NCBI GenBank assembly: GCA_963816315.1
Contig: CAWFJZ010000005.1
Span: forward strand, 62,001-126,000
Source: CADEEN01 sp963816315
Lineage (GTDB): Bacteria > Pseudomonadota > Gammaproteobacteria > Burkholderiales > Burkholderiaceae_C
Length of the DNA: 64,000 bases
Direction: 5' to 3'
Shown here one piece after another: positions 52,531-60,488 of the stretch. The position numbers were made by a program, and so were the translations under genes. Each line of letters begins with the position of its first letter. Positions within the stretch are counted from its first letter, which is position 1. The notes below the pieces were generated by a model. It saw only the letters and a program-made list of their open reading frames with translations. It was not told the DNA's origin and did not search any database.

Positions 52531-52781
52531 GAGCGCAAAGCCGCGGGCGGGTGCGCGGCGGCGCGCCACTGCGGCGGTCGGCGCCAAAGGCGCGCCGACT
52601 GCGCTGCGGTGCTCGGGATTCGGTCGCACCGTGTAACTCGCTGCACTCGCTGGCGCTCGTTTCGCTCGGACAGACACGGTGAGTATGTTTACGAAGCGCG
52701 TGAGTACACGCGCCGACCGAATCCTTCCGCTCCTCGCCGCCGCACAGGCGCGCCGCCGCGCCCCCGCCCGCGGCTTTGCTC
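52531..52781. repeat. Stem-loop 1: outer inverted repeat around core copy 1
   Basis: The arm at 52531-52583 pairs with 52735-52781 (GCAAAGCCGCGGGCGGG type) over about 45 bp with few mismatches. Inside, GGATTCGGTCG (52617-52627) pairs exactly with CGACCGAATCC (52714-52724), bounding a 108-bp core. Confidence 0.8.
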
Positions 52782-52818
52782 AAGAGCCACTGCCCTTTGT
52801 TGGAGGTAGCACCCGAGC

Positions 52819-52887
52819 CGGGCATCCAGCCCAGCTCGTGTGCCTTGCGCGCCTTCGGCGCGCGGCAAGCCGTGGGCTCGATGCCCG
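52819..52887. repeat. Small stem-loop between the two large ones
   Basis: CGGGCATCCAGCCCA (52819-52833) pairs with TGGGCTCGATGCCCG (52873-52887), 14 of 15 bases. Its centre is a tight GCGCGCC-TTC-GGCGCGC hairpin. Confidence 0.7.
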
Positions 52888-52930
52888 CGACTTGCCGTTC
52901 CCCCTCTACCCCAAGAACGTTGGTCTATCT

Positions 52931-53166
52931 GCAAGGCTTGGGGCCGGCCGGTGCGGGGATGCGTATGCGAACGGCGAGGAACGGAGTCTTGGGGTCGGCG
53001 CATGTACTCATGCGCTTCGTGAACATACTCACCGCGTCTGTTCGAGCGCAGCGAACGCAAGTGAGCGTAGCGAGTTACGCGGTGCGACCCCAAGGCGAGT
53101 ACCGCAGCGAACCCGCGCAGCGGGCGTCGCATTCGCAGCCCCGCACTGGCCGGCCCCAAGCCTTGC
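52931..53166. repeat. Stem-loop 2: outer inverted repeat around inverted core copy 2
   Basis: The 40-bp arm 52931-52970 (GCAAGGCTTGGGGCCGGCC...) pairs with 53127-53166 at 37 of 40 positions. Inside, CTTGGGGTCG (52988-52997) pairs with CGACCCCAAG (53085-53094), bounding a 107-bp core that is an inverted near-copy of core 1. Confidence 0.82.
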
Positions 53167-53196
53167 TTGTGCACTCACTCCGTACGAGTTCGTGGC

Positions 53197-53679
53197 TCAA
53201 CCCGGCTGCGGCTCGCAGCGCACCTCGCTCTTCACCGAGTTGGCGATGAAGCACTCCTCGTGCGCTTTGTGGTGCAGCGCGTCGAGCGCTTCGGCTGTCG
53301 GGCCATGCCCTTCAGCAAACGTCACTTTCGGCCGCAGCGTCACCAGCGACACCCACAGCTTGCCCGCGGCGTTCTTCGTCATCACGCCCTCGGCCGCATC
53401 GCTGTAGCGGTCCACCACATGCCCGGCCTTGGCGGCGAGCGACAGGAACCACAGCATGTGGCAGGACGCGATCGCCGCGACGAGCATCTCTTCGGGGTCG
53501 ATCGCGCGCGGGTCGGACCAGGGCAGCGGCACCGACGGACACCGCTGATGAAGCCCGGCATCGACCGCGCCGCCGTCAAAGCGCAGCTCGTGGCGGCGGC
53601 TGTAGCGCTGGTCGGTGAAGGTCTCGTTGGCGGCGCGCTGCCAGTGCACGCTGGCGCCGTAGGTGTGGGCTGCAGTCAT
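53197..53679 (-). CDS. OsmC family peroxiredoxin-like protein
   Basis: The 160-residue protein is an OsmC-family protein distinct from Ohr. The first active-site Cys lies in AAIASCHMLWFLSLAAK and the second in HEECFIANSVKSEV. The DRYSDAAEGVMTKN and LRPKVTFAEG blocks match the OsmC/YhfA-like branch. Peroxide reduction is a plausible role. The segment GLHQRCPSVPLPW diverges from the family, and the alternative frame there reads MPGFISGV; a compensating indel pair is possible but unproven. Its ATG overlaps the downstream end of the hydrolase gene. Confidence 0.82.
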   Translation of the reverse strand: MTAAHTYGASVHWQRAANETFTDQRYSRRHELRFDGGAVDAGLHQRCPSVPLPWSDPRAIDPEEMLVAAIASCHMLWFLSLAAKAGHVVDRYSDAAEGVMTKNAAGKLWVSLVTLRPKVTFAEGHGPTAEALDALHHKAHEECFIANSVKSEVRCEPQPG

Positions 53680-54638
53680 GGTTTGATCTCCAGAAAATCG
53701 AGAACGGGCGCGAGGCTGCGCGCCGGGTCTTCTTCCTGCGGCACATGGCCGAGGCCATCGAACACGACGACGCGTGCGCCCGCAATCTCATTGCCGAAAC
53801 GGCGCGCGTTCTCGACGGGGATGAGCTGGTCGGCGCCGCCCCAGAGCACCAGCGTCGGCACGCTGATCGACTTTCAGGCGCTCGGTCGCGGCGCCGGGTT
53901 CCAGTTGCTGCAGGCGCAGGCCGAGTGCGTGGCGGTTGCCTTCACGCAGCGTCAGCTCGTAGTAGCGATCGACCAGCGCTTCGGTGATGCGCGCATCGTC
54001 GGCATAGACATTGGCCACGCTCGCCGCCACCAGCGCGCGCGGCAAGAGGTGTTCGCCGAGGCGGTTGAGCATGGGGATGCGGGCGATGCGAAAACCGAGC
54101 GGGATCGAACCGGGCGTGAAGGCATAGCCCGAGGCATCGACCAACAACAGGCGCGTGAAGCGCGAAGGCGCCAGCGTGACCGCGCGCCAGGCTACTTCGC
54201 CGCCGAGCGAGTTGCCGCCGATGACGGCGCTGTTCACTTTCAGCGCATCGAGCACGTCGAGCACGAAGCGCGCATAGGTGTCGCCGCGGTAATCGTCGGC
54301 CGCGTACTGGCCGGTAAACGGCCCCGTGAGGCCGAAGCCCGGCAGGTCGAAGGTGATGACGCGGCGCGACTTCTTCAGCGTGCGCACCCAGCCTTCCCAG
54401 GTGTGCAGGCTGGCGCCGGTGCCGTGCAGCAGGACGATCGGCGCTGGCGATCAGTTCGCGCGGGCCTTCGTCGCGCAGGTGAACGATCTGGCCTTTGACG
54501 TCGATGAAGTCCGACGGCGGCGGCGCCCAGCGTGCGACGAGCGTCTGCACCGGCCGGTCCGGAGCGCGCGCCAGCGGCACGGCCAGCGCGGTCAGCATCA
54601 GCAGCAGGCCGAACAGGCGCAGCAGCCGGCTGCTTCAT
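53676..54638 (-). CDS. Alpha/beta hydrolase, membrane-anchored, three apparent frameshifts
   Basis: Corrected, this is a hydrolase of about 319 residues with an N-terminal membrane anchor (LLRLFGLLLMLTALAVPLA). It carries the HGTGASLHTWEGW oxyanion region, the nucleophile Ser in GGNSLGGEVAW, the Asp in WGGADQLIPVE and the His in DGLGHVPQEE, so the triad is complete. Extra bases near 54627, 54448 and 53870 break the frame; their sum is +3. The ATG at 54638 overlaps the trhO stop (ATGA). Its substrate is unknown; lipase-like and haloalkane-dehalogenase-like members exist in this clade. Confidence 0.8.
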
Positions 54639-55379
54639 TTCGCGACGCCCTGCAGCTGCGGGTCGAGTCGACTCGCGTTCATCGAAGACGAAACAGCGGC
54701 CGTGCCAATGCGGCGCGTCGGGCATCGTCTCAAGGTAGCGCAGGATGCCGCCGTCGAGCTGCCAGACATGTTCCACACCGGCCTCTCGCATCGCCAGCGC
54801 CGCCTTCTCGCAGCGGATGCCTCCCGTGCAGTAAGTGACGACGGTGCGGTCCTGCAACTCATCGCGATGCGCGGCGAGCGCGGCCGGGAAGTCCGAGAAC
54901 TTGGCGAGGCGCCAATCGAGCGCGCCGTCGAACGCACCATGTTCCAACTCGAAGGCGTTGCGCGTGTCGAGCATGACGAGTTCGCGGCCGTCGTCGTCGT
55001 GGCCCTGATCGAGCCAGCGCGCCAGCGTCGCCGCATCGACCGCCGGCGCGCGGCCGGCAGCCGGCTGCACCTGCGGCTGGTTCATGCGGATGATCTCGCG
55101 CTTGACCTTGACGCGCAGAAAGCGAAACGGCTGCTGCTCGCTCCAGCTCTCCTTGGCGTCGAGTGCGGCAAATCGCCCGTCTTCGCACAGCTGCGCAAAC
55201 CAGCCGCGCAACGCACGCTCTTCACCGGCGAGGAACAGGTTGATACCCTCGTGCGCCAGGATCACCGTGCCGCGCAGGCCCGCAGCCTGCGCCGTGCCGT
55301 GAAGTGATTGGCACAAAACCGCGGCATCGGGCAATTCGACGAAGCGGTAGGCACTAAGGTTCAAGTGACGATCGGGCAC
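54635..55379 (-). CDS. trhO: tRNA U34 hydroxylase/rhodanese-family TrhO (YceA), one apparent frameshift
   Basis: TrhO proteins have a rhodanese domain and take part in oxygen-dependent 5-hydroxyuridine formation at tRNA position 34. The protein (about 247 residues) has the N-terminal acylphosphatase-like domain (RGTVILAHEGINLFLAG), the conserved KVKREI(I)RMN motif, and the rhodanese active site YCTGGIRCEKAA with its Cys. It ends CFVFDERES, shifted by one extra base near 54665 from LDPQLQGVAK. A GTG start (55379) is used. Its stop overlaps the next gene. Confidence 0.88.
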
Positions 55380-55410
55380 ACCGAAATTCTACGAACTGTC
55401 GTTCTTCGCC

Positions 55411-56676
55411 ATGGCCAGCAACGCACCATCCTCTGCCACCACCGGCCTCGTGCTGATGGGCGGCGGCGCGCGCGCGGCCTACCAGGTGGGCGTGCTGCGC
55501 GCGGTGGCGCGCTTGCGCCGCGAGGTCGGCGCGCCGCGCCACAACCCGTTCGGCATCATTGCCGGCACGTCGGCGGGCGCCATCAACGCCGCGGCGCTGG
55601 CGTGCCAGGCCGATCGCTTCGACGAGGCGGTGGCCGCCGTGGCAAAGGTCTGGCATGGCTTTCATGCCGAGCAGGTCTATCGGGCCGATGCCTTCGGCGT
55701 CGTGCGTTCCGGTGCGCGCTGGTTGACGATGCTCTCGCTCGGCTGGGCGCTGCGGCGCTGGCGCCAGACGGACCCGCGCTCGCTGCTCGACAACGCGCCG
55801 CTGGCCGAGTTGCTGGCGCAGGTGGTGGCGTTCGATCGTTTGCCGGCGCTGCTCGAAGCAGGGCACATCAGCGCGCTCGCGGTCACCGCGTCGAGCTACT
55901 CGAGCGGTCAGCACGTCACCTTCTGCCAGACGGCGCGGCCGTTCGAGCCCTGGCTGCGTTCGCAGCGCATCGCCGTGCAGGCGACGATCGGCGCCGATCA
56001 CCTGCTGGCCTCGTCGGCGATTCCGTTCGTCTTTCCAGCGCAGTCGCTCGACAGTGCTGGTTCGACCGAATGGTTCGGCGACGGCTCGATGCGCCAGTCG
56101 GCGCCGATCTCGCCGGCCATTCACTTGGGCGCCGAGCGTGTGCTCGTCGTCGGCGCGGGGCGGCTGCACGAACCACCGGGCGAACAGCGGGCGGTGGCGG
56201 GCTATCCGAGCCTGGCGCAGATCGCCGGCCATGCGATGGCCAACATCTTTCTCGATGCGCTGTCGGTCGATATCGAACGCTTGCAGCGCATCAACCGCAC
56301 GCTCGCACTGCTCGACCCCGCGGCGCGGGCGCATTCGCTGCTGCGGCCGGTCGATGTGCTCGTGATCTCGCCGAGCGAGCGCCTGGACGACATCGCCGCG
56401 CGCCATGTGCAATCGCTGCCGCGGCCGGTCCTCAGTTTGTTGCGCGGCATCGGCGTCAACCGCGAGGGCGCCGACCAGCGCGGCGGCGCGGCGCTGGCGA
56501 GTTACCTGCTGTTCGAAGCCGGCTACACACGCGAGCTGATGCGCCTCGGCGCGGCCGACACGATGGCGCGGCGCGACGAGGTGTTGGCCTTCTTCGGCTG
56601 GCCGCAACAGGCCGCGGCCGATGCCGCATGCGATCCGTCACCGACCGCGTGGAGCGAGCTCGAGTCGCCGCTGTGA
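55411..56676 (+). CDS. Patatin-like phospholipase
   Basis: The 421-residue protein is a patatin-type acyl hydrolase with a Ser-Asp dyad. The oxyanion loop is LMGGGARAAYQVG, the nucleophile is Ser54 in AGTSAGAINA, and the catalytic Asp is in EWFGDGSMRQ. A C-terminal extension (DTMARRDEVLAFFGW) is typical of the bacterial subgroup. There is no signal peptide, so membrane-lipid turnover from the cytoplasm is likely. The gene is divergent from trhO with 31 bp between the starts. Confidence 0.9.
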   Translation: MASNAPSSATTGLVLMGGGARAAYQVGVLRAVARLRREVGAPRHNPFGIIAGTSAGAINAAALACQADRFDEAVAAVAKVWHGFHAEQVYRADAFGVVRSGARWLTMLSLGWALRRWRQTDPRSLLDNAPLAELLAQVVAFDRLPALLEAGHISALAVTASSYSSGQHVTFCQTARPFEPWLRSQRIAVQATIGADHLLASSAIPFVFPAQSLDSAGSTEWFGDGSMRQSAPISPAIHLGAERVLVVGAGRLHEPPGEQRAVAGYPSLAQIAGHAMANIFLDALSVDIERLQRINRTLALLDPAARAHSLLRPVDVLVISPSERLDDIAARHVQSLPRPVLSLLRGIGVNREGADQRGGAALASYLLFEAGYTRELMRLGAADTMARRDEVLAFFGWPQQAAADAACDPSPTAWSELESPL

Positions 56677-56733
56677 GCCAACGGGCCGTCTGCACGGACG
56701 GTCGATAATCCGCGTCGGGAGGTTTTTGCACCG

Positions 56734-57862
56734 ATGCTCGACAAACTCAATCAACTCAGCGAATCGCACGGCGAACTCAAGGCCGGCCGCGGCATGGTTT
56801 CCGGCGTCATCGCGCTGTCACTCGCCATCCTGTGCTTCCTCGGCGTGCTGGCCTTTCACTGGCCCGAGTACCTGACGACGCCGCAACTGCGCCAGAACTA
56901 CAACGTCGAGGTGTTGCGCCAGGTGATGTACTGGTCGCTCGTCATCTCCGGCGGCATCGCGTTGTTCAACATCGTCTTCGGCCGCGTGCGCTGGTTGTCG
57001 GCGGGCGCCTTCATCCTGATTGCGCTCACGCTGCTGCTCGGTGCGCACAAAGTCGAAGTCGATCCGAACTTCCCCGACAACACGCCCTACATCGGCCTGG
57101 ACTGGTTCATCCTCGACCTGCTCGGCTCGACGCTGATCTTCGTCTTCGTCGAGAAGCTGTTTCCGCTGCGCAAGCGAGCAGCCGGTGTTCCGCCCCGAGT
57201 GGCAGACCGACTTCCACCACTTCATCGTCAACCACATGATCGTCGGCTTCGTGCTGCTGGCGGTCAACCTGCTGGTGCACAAGCTGTTCGGCTGGGCGGT
57301 GAAAGACGGTGTGCAAGCCTGGGTGCGCGACCTGCCGTTTCCGATCGCGCTGTTCGCGATCATCCTCGTCGCCGACCTGGTGCAGTACTGGACGCACCGC
57401 GCCTACCACGAGGTGCCGACGCTGTGGCGCCTGCATGCGGTGCACCACAGCGCCAAGCACATGGACTGGATGGCCGGCTCGCGTCAGCACATCTTGGAGC
57501 TGATCCTCACGCGCACGATGGTGCTGGCCCCCATCTTCGTGCTCGGCTTTTCGAAGAACGTGATCGACGCCTACATCGTCATCGTCGGCTTCCAGGCGGT
57601 GTTCAACCACGCCAACGTCAGCGTGCGGCTGGGGCCGCTGCGCTACCTGATCGTGACGCCGAACTTCCACCACTGGCACCACTCGCAGGACGACGAGGCG
57701 ATCGACAGGAACTACGCGGCGCACTTCGCCTTCATCGACCACCTGTTCGGCACCGCGGTGCAGTCGGACCGCAAGTGGCCTGAGCGCTATGGCGTGCAGG
57801 GCGACTACATGCCGAATGGTTTCTGGCAGCAGTTGAAGTTTCCGTTCGTGTGGAAGGGATGA
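56734..57862 (+). CDS. Sterol desaturase/fatty-acid hydroxylase family membrane protein, one apparent frameshift
   Basis: The protein, about 375 residues corrected, is a di-iron membrane oxygenase of the FA hydroxylase superfamily. The histidine clusters are HRAYH, HAVHHSAKH and PNFHHWHHS, with the fourth in NYAAHFAFIDH. It has four to six hydrophobic helices (SGVIALSLAILCFLGVLAF at the N-terminus). An extra base near 57172 splits the N-terminal helices from the catalytic domain. It may hydroxylate lipids or carotenoids; the substrate is not predictable. It stands as a single gene. Confidence 0.85.
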
Positions 57863-57910
57863 TGGTCTGCTCGCGCGACAATTGCCGCTGATTTGCCCAG
57901 GAGCCTTCGT

Positions 57911-58123
57911 ATGCAACTGACCGCCGTGCTCACACCCGCCGAAGAAGGCGGGTTCGTCGCGCTCAATCCGGAAACCGGGACCACGACTCAGGGGGAAACC
58001 GTGGAAGAAGCGGTTGCCAACCTGATGGAGGCCACTGCGCTGTACCTGTCTGAGTTCCCGTTGTCCTCCACGGGCCATCCGTTCATCACCACGTTCACTG
58101 TGCCCGAACCGCTGCATGCCTAA
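57911..58123 (+). CDS. hicB: HicB-type antitoxin
   Basis: The 70-residue protein matches the short HicB antitoxin: LTAVLTPAEEGGFVALNPET (partial RNase H-like fold) followed by GETVEEAVANLMEATALYL. HicB binds and neutralises HicA and usually autoregulates its own promoter through a DNA-binding C-terminus. Here that C-terminal HTH/RHH domain is absent or minimal, so regulation may be weak. The stop lies 8 bp inside the hicA reading frame (58116-58123), the usual tight coupling, although in the order antitoxin then toxin. Confidence 0.85.
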   Translation: MQLTAVLTPAEEGGFVALNPETGTTTQGETVEEAVANLMEATALYLSEFPLSSTGHPFITTFTVPEPLHA

Positions 58124-58337
58124 GCTGCCTCACATTTCGGGAGCCGAAGTACAGCGCGGCCTCGAGCGTTTGGGCTTTGTCAAAGTTCGTCAGAGCGGCA
58201 GCCACGTCATCATGAAGCGCGAGACCAAGGGTTGCGTGGTTCCCATGCACAAAGAGGTCAAGGTGGGCACGCTCGCTGGCATCTTGCGGCAGGCTGAGGT
58301 GTCGCCGGAAGAATTCTTGGCAGCGCTGCAAGAGTGA
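58116..58337 (+). CDS. hicA: HicA-type mRNA interferase toxin
   Basis: The 73-residue protein is a HicA toxin with a double-stranded RNA-binding-like fold that cleaves mRNA. The pattern PHISGAEVQRGLERLGFVKVRQSGSHVIMKR contains the catalytic His of GSHVIMK, and LAGILRQAEVSPEEFLAAL is the usual C-terminus. Length and motif fit an intact toxin. With hicB it forms a toxin-antitoxin pair between the sterol desaturase and the AIPR abortive-infection cassette, suggesting a small defence or accessory island. Confidence 0.87.
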   Translation: MPKLPHISGAEVQRGLERLGFVKVRQSGSHVIMKRETKGCVVPMHKEVKVGTLAGILRQAEVSPEEFLAALQE

Positions 58338-58407
58338 CGTCCAACGTGGAAAGGCTGTTGGCCTGCTGTTCTGTTTTCGCGGGGCCCGAGGACGGCGCGG
58401 CGCCGTC

Positions 58408-58433
58408 GCTCATGCTGGAGTACCAGAAATCGC
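58408..58433 (+). repeat. 26-bp inverted repeat flanking the AIPR region, left arm
   Basis: The sequence beginning GCTCATGCTGGAGTACC is the exact reverse complement of 60419-60444. The two copies bracket the AIPR gene and lie 2,037 bp apart end to end. They look like terminal inverted repeats, but no target duplication was found. Confidence 0.85.
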
Positions 58434-58501
58434 GCCGTCGCCGCGCCGCCCTCGGGCTTGCATGCGGTGTTGGTTTTCGACGCGCTGCAGATCATCACTA
58501 A

Positions 58502-58508
58502 GTTAGGC
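58502..58508 (+). other. Putative cassette recombination boundary GTTAGGC
   Basis: GTTAGGC matches the integron R' core (GTTRRRY), with the predicted crossover between G58502 and T58503. It marks the left edge of the inferred AIPR gene cassette. It is weak on its own; support comes from the attC-like site at the other end. Confidence 0.45.
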
Positions 58509-58601
58509 CTCACATCCGCGCTCCCAGCCAGCCCTCCTCCGTCCTCGATCGGACACGCAGCGGTCGCGGAATACACTGCCAAACACGCGTCGCGGGAGAC
58601 G

Positions 58602-60320
58602 TTGGAACCCTTGACGCATGGCCTCAGCTGCAACATCGCCATCCGGCAGACCTGGATCGAAGAGCACACAACCAAGCTTGCCGCTGAGCTGAAGGAGTCA
58701 GAAGACGACGCCTTCCTCTACCTTGCAGCCTCGCTCTTGCTCGGAACTTCGCCTGACGACATCGAGGCCGAAGACATTGTCGATGGCGCCCAGGACAAGC
58801 AGGTTGACTTCATTCACATTGAAGACAACTCGGACGGCGAAGCCGAGATCGTCATCATTCAGTCAAAGAACACCCGGGGGTTCGGATCCAACAGCTGATT
58901 CAACTCCGTAACGGCCTCACTTGGATCTTCGAGAAACCTCGCGCGCAGTTCTCGAAGCTGCAGAACGAGTCCTTCAAAAGCAAGATAAACGAAGTTCGCC
59001 AGGTCAAAACAGAGTACGGTCCATCCAACTTAGCAGTGCGCGTTTTCCATGTCTGCAATGGAGATGCGTCGAACCTATCCACCGAGTACAAGCAGGAGGA
59101 GCAGGCGCTTCGCGACCAATACGCCAACGTCTGGCTTCGGTCAGTTCCAGTTTGAAGCCATTGGCGCGAGTGAGCTCTTCGACCTCTTGAACGAAGGTGA
59201 GCGTAGCAAGCGATCAATCAATCTTGACTTGCCTATTCAGTACGACGTTAATCGGCCGTCGATCATGGACTTCGCCCAGGGCGACACCAAAGCCCTCGTT
59301 TGCACCGTCAGCGGCGCAGACATTGCGAGGGCCGCGCAAACTCAGCCGCGCGATTCGATCTTTGATCTAAACGTTCGCCCCTTCTACGGGACGAAGGGGA
59401 AGGTAAACCGCGACATTCTGGCAACAGGCACTTCAGACGAAGCCGTCCGGTTTTGGTTCCTGAACAACGGCGTGACGATGGTTTGCGACACGTTCGACTT
59501 CAATCGCGACCCTGATGAACCACGAGTCAAGGTCACCAATGCTCAGATCGTCAACGGTTGCCAGACGACAGTTGCTATCCGCGAGGCGTTTGAAGCCGGC
59601 GCCCTTGATCCGCGGGTGAAGCTGCTGCTTCGTGTTTACGCTACGAGCAACCCGGGCTTGGTCGAGAAAATCACGCTGACTACCAACAACCAGAACAAGA
59701 TCACAGACCGCGACCTCCGAGCCAACGATCCGGTGCAACGCGACATCGAGAAGGTGATGCTTGAGAAGTACGAGCACTACTACGAGCGCAAGAACAAGCA
59801 GCATCGCTCCGTCCGCGGACCGGCCAAGAAGAAGATCGTGCCTTCTCCCAAAGCAGCTCAGGCGTACCTTGCAGTTGTTCGCGGGAAACCGTCGAACGCT
59901 CGCGGATACCTCGGCGCGATCTGGTCTGACTTCTACGAAGAGGTGTTCAAGAACGCGTCAGTGGCCGATCTTCTTCTCACGTACAAGCTGCTGCACTATT
60001 GCCGCGAGCAAGCAAAGCTGGCGAAGCGCGAGAGCGGGCTGTCGGCACGGGAACTGACGTGCCGCGTTTATGGCGCCTTCCACATCGCGCGGGCGATGGG
60101 CGCCAACTTGATGAGCGACAAGTGGGGCCATACCAATCTGGCGGCGGTCGAGAAGACTCTCCGTTCGCTGAAGCCAGGAGCCTTGGCGCCGCTCTATGCG
60201 CAGGCGTGTCAGGTGGTGGTCGAACTAAGGAAGAAGGACGAGAAGACACACACCGTACCAGCCATGTACTTCAAGAACTCCATATCCCAACGCAAGCTGA
60301 ATGCATCGCTAGCCCAGTGA
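58602..60320 (+). CDS. AIPR family abortive-phage-resistance protein, two compensating apparent indels
   Basis: The protein (about 572 residues) belongs to the AIPR family, linked to abortive phage infection. Recognisable segments are AFLYLAASLLLGTS, DKQVDFIHIEDN, LIQLRNGLTWIFEKP, VRPFYGTKGKVNRDI, FWFLNNGVTMVCD, VTNAQIVNGCQTTVAIREA and LTTNNQNKITDRDLRANDP. A missing C near 58895 and an extra T near 59136 cancel. The start is uncertain: TTG 58602 or 58611, or an upstream cassette codon, since no ATG fits. AT content is visibly higher than in its neighbours, pointing to horizontal transfer. An attC-like site follows its stop by 1 bp. Confidence 0.82.
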
Positions 60321-60321
60321 G

Positions 60322-60387
60322 GTCTAACTCCTCCATCGAGCGGACGTCCCAATACCTCGCTTTTCTGCCGCCCGCTCCTATCGAACG
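60322..60387 (+). other. attC-like site (59-base element) after the AIPR gene
   Basis: The R'' core is GTCTAAC (60322-60328), L'' is TCCTCCATCGAGCGG, and L' is CCGCTCCTATCGAACG ending at the crossover G60387. GAGCGG and CCGCTC pair, and CTA plus TCGA follow the arrangement of classical attC L' (CGGCTT-AAT-TCAAGCG in aadA1). The right core after the crossover reads CCGGCT instead of TTRRRY, as expected if the cassette was inserted at a non-attI site. Confidence 0.6.
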
Positions 60388-60418
60388 CCGGCTGCGCGGT
60401 GGGTGGTGCGCGGGGCGG

Positions 60419-60444
60419 GCGATTTCTGGTACTCCAGCATGAGC
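60419..60444 (+). repeat. 26-bp inverted repeat flanking the AIPR region, right arm
   Basis: The sequence (GCGATTTCTGGTACTCC...) is the exact inverted copy of 58408-58433. It sits 45 bp upstream of the dnaE start and so may also overlap the dnaE promoter or leader. Confidence 0.85.
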
Positions 60445-60488
60445 CCGCACCGCGTGCCGCCCGCCGCGCTGCGCACTGACTGCATCCG

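Larger units (their letters stand above)
52479..53196. other. 718-bp non-coding region filled with nested stem-loops
   Basis: No convincing gene lies here. Short open frames occur on both strands but have no recognisable domains. The stretch contains two large stem-loops (52531-52781 and 52931-53166) and a smaller one between them (52819-52887), described separately. Confidence 0.75.

Noticed and set aside
52776..53249. Open frames of 150-240 codons in the 52.5-53.2 kb gap
   Set aside because: They run across inverted-repeat arms on both strands, have skewed Arg/Ser/Pro composition and no family match.
58408..60444. Insertion sequence with transposase around AIPR
   Set aside because: No transposase or integrase is encoded between the 26-bp inverted repeats, and no target-site duplication was found at their outer edges.
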